Below are positions 34,625 to 35,956 of a DNA stretch of 35,956 bases, in pieces (the first letter of the stretch is position 1; each line of letters begins with the position of its first letter). The notes beneath the pieces are model-generated. The model saw only the letters and a program-made list of their open reading frames with translations. It did not search any database and was not told the origin of the DNA. The position numbers and the translations under genes are program-made. This stretch comes from Flavobacteriaceae bacterium (GTDB lineage Bacteria; Bacteroidota; Bacteroidia; Flavobacteriales; Flavobacteriaceae), in assembly GCA_027065775.1 (NCBI GenBank), contig JAMONN010000155.1, positions 1-35,956 on the forward strand. The letters run 5' to 3'.

Positions 34625-35568
34625 TTATAATGATTTTGTTGATAATATATTTCCCTTTAAATCCGCTTTTGCACGAATTGTATTTATAACTATTACTCCA
34701 AATGAATTACTACCTCTAAATTTCATATATACATAAATATAACTTCCTTTGTCGGTATAGGTGGTCTCAATATGCTTAAATGTTTTAGGATTATTCATAT
34801 TTTGTTTTACAAGTTGTTTTAATTTTGAATGACTACCATCCCAACCTGAGAATTGTCTATTTATTAAACGTTGTCTTTTTGCTTTTTTATTATTAATTTT
34901 TTGTTGTCTAGGGTCTGGATTGAGTATGATTTTAATCTTCTCTATACCTGAACCAAATTCCCTAATTAATAAAGTATCATTGTTTCTTTGAAACATTCTT
35001 TGATTAATCTCTGCTATATTTGTCCAATTACCCTTTGAACCATCCTTTGAAAGTTGAAAATAAATAGTATCAGAATTTTTAGATACTATTCCCTTCCTTA
35101 TATACGCTCCTTTCCAATCTTTTACAACACTATCAATCCATTTTTTTTGGAATTTAATATAAAGTGATTGTTGATTTTTTTGTTCCTCTAATTTCTTTAA
35201 TTCTCTTGTTTCATCAACTTTTTTTATACTGTCTAATTTGAAATTTGATAATTTGATTTTCTTTGTTGCTTTATCATAATATTTACTCTCTTTATCAATT
35301 TCTTTAAATTGAAGTATAGCACGTTTATACGCTCCTTCCTTAAACAATTCATTTCCCTTTGGGAAATAAACTGTTCCTTTATCTATAAAAGAGACAATGG
35401 TGTTTATCAAAAAAATAAATGATAAAAATGAACCAAGTATTGTAAAAATTACTTTTTTCCAAGTTTTAGAATTTCGTTTAAAAATCCCATAAATAGCAAC
35501 AGGAGGAATAATGAAAAGAAATAGAATTAATAAACCTGTGTAGTTGTACCATTTTTTTGTTTTTTCAT
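34625..35568 (-). pseudogene. TPR/coiled-coil membrane protein with N-terminal frameshift
   Basis: The intact frame from TTG 35410 gives 261 residues. The same frame is open further upstream (TGLLILFLFIIPPVAIYGIF, then KVIFTILGSFLSFIFLINT) with no ATG. ATG 35566-35568 begins MKKQK and would reach this frame if the T run at 35552-35558 had one more base, giving MKKQKKWYNYTGLLIL. The protein then has two N-terminal membrane helices, a TPR-like unit (GNELFKEGAYKRAILQFKEI), a coiled coil, and a C-terminal domain with SGWDGSHSKLKQLVKQNMNNP and KFRGSNSFGVIVIN. That domain is one I recall from many small envelope proteins of unknown role. Break, sequencing error and phase variation are all possible. 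Confidence 0.6.
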
Positions 35569-35637
35569 AGTATTATCATTATAGTTTTTTTCTAAAATCA
35601 TCAAAATAAGGCACAAAAAAAGCGTACCTCATCACAT

Positions 35638-35753
35638 TTGAATAAGGACGCTCGACAAAGCGTAAGTAAAACAAAAGGAATCGGCACGCCATAACGAACG
35701 TACTTCCAATTGCCTTGCTTTACTTTTGAAATTTTGCCGATTTCCTTATTCAA
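35638..35753 (-). ncRNA. Structured leader with nested and crossing inverted repeats
   Basis: Arms TTGAATAAGGA (35638-35648) and TCCTTATTCAA (35743-35753) enclose AATCGGCA (35679-35686) with TGCCGATT (35735-35742). ACGCT/AGCGT (35648-35663) forms a local hairpin. AAGTAAA (35664-35670) with TTTACTT (35719-35725) would cross the second pair, a pseudoknot. It lies in the probable 5' leader of the 34625 gene. Class unknown. Confidence 0.4.
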
Positions 35754-35810
35754 GACTAATTATATGTACGAATATTAAAACTCTAATAATAGAGTGTTAT
35801 ATTCTTACTG

Positions 35811-35818
35811 CAAATATA
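35811..35818 (-). promoter_or_regulatory. TAnnTTTG element upstream of the 34625 gene
   Basis: The minus strand reads TATATTTG. A TTG on that strand lies about 25 bases upstream. If used, the leader to ATG 35568 would be about 240 bases and contain the structured region. Nothing else is recognised in 35819-35956. Confidence 0.35.
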
Positions 35819-35956
35819 TTAAATAAATTATTTTAGTACATGACAAAAACACAACTTACTGATTATTAATAAATTAAACGTCAAATAATTAGTTTAAAAC
35901 ATTGATATTCAGTATATTAGTAGAATAATTTCAAAGATTTTACTAATGCAAAATAC

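Overview
The window is a low-GC chromosomal segment that fits a marine Flavobacteriaceae-type member of the Bacteroidota. Supporting signs are the fused secDF gene, an Obg GTPase without a C-terminal extension, a DUF4270 lipoprotein next to glmS, a C-terminal type IX secretion sorting signal, a GYDIA-type GHMP kinase, LptC as a lipoprotein, weak or absent Shine-Dalgarno sequences, and TTG-N20-TAnnTTTG promoters. No species can be named from the sequence alone.

Layout. 1-700: an orphan OmpA/MotB-like domain protein and remnants. 837-6089 (+): secDF, an hpt-adk fusion and obg. 6086-7780: a foreign-looking AAA ATPase/DUF4143 gene whose stop overlaps the obg stop, followed by a scar made of a glmS fragment joined to a second obg 3' end, with a third short obg tail further on. 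7781-12407 (-): a small membrane protein, glmS, a DUF4270 lipoprotein and a GT5 N-terminal-only glycogen/starch synthase-like protein. 12563-15640 (+): panC, panD, an LPG-synthase-type membrane protein and a GHMP kinase. 15710-22639 (-): a type IX secreted lamin-tail/DUF5689 protein, then glpD-glpT-glpQ for uptake and oxidation of glycerophosphodiesters and glycerol-3-phosphate, then a ChaN-like protein. 22716-25100 (+): Xaa-Pro aminopeptidase, alpha/beta hydrolase and DUF3820. 25157-30587 (-): a tight envelope cluster of coaX, an outer-membrane protein, a TPR protein, lptC, a small membrane protein and a CNNM/CorC-type protein.

From 30685 the character changes. A tRNA-Phe gene is followed by a tyrosine recombinase, an excisionase-like HTH protein, a frameshifted HTH_36 replication-type gene with tandem repeats in its tail, a second split gene, and two hypothetical envelope genes. 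The second of these also has a frameshift at its N-terminus and lies behind a long, structured leader. This looks like the left end of a decaying integrative element at tRNA-Phe; its right end is not visible.

The most informative observations are the obg/glmS duplication scar around the ATPase gene, the in-frame HPRT-adenylate kinase fusion, the dispersed CTTTGCG and near-perfect palindromic intergenic repeats, and the nested and pseudoknot-capable inverted repeats at 35638-35753. I found no CRISPR array, rRNA or complete known defence system.
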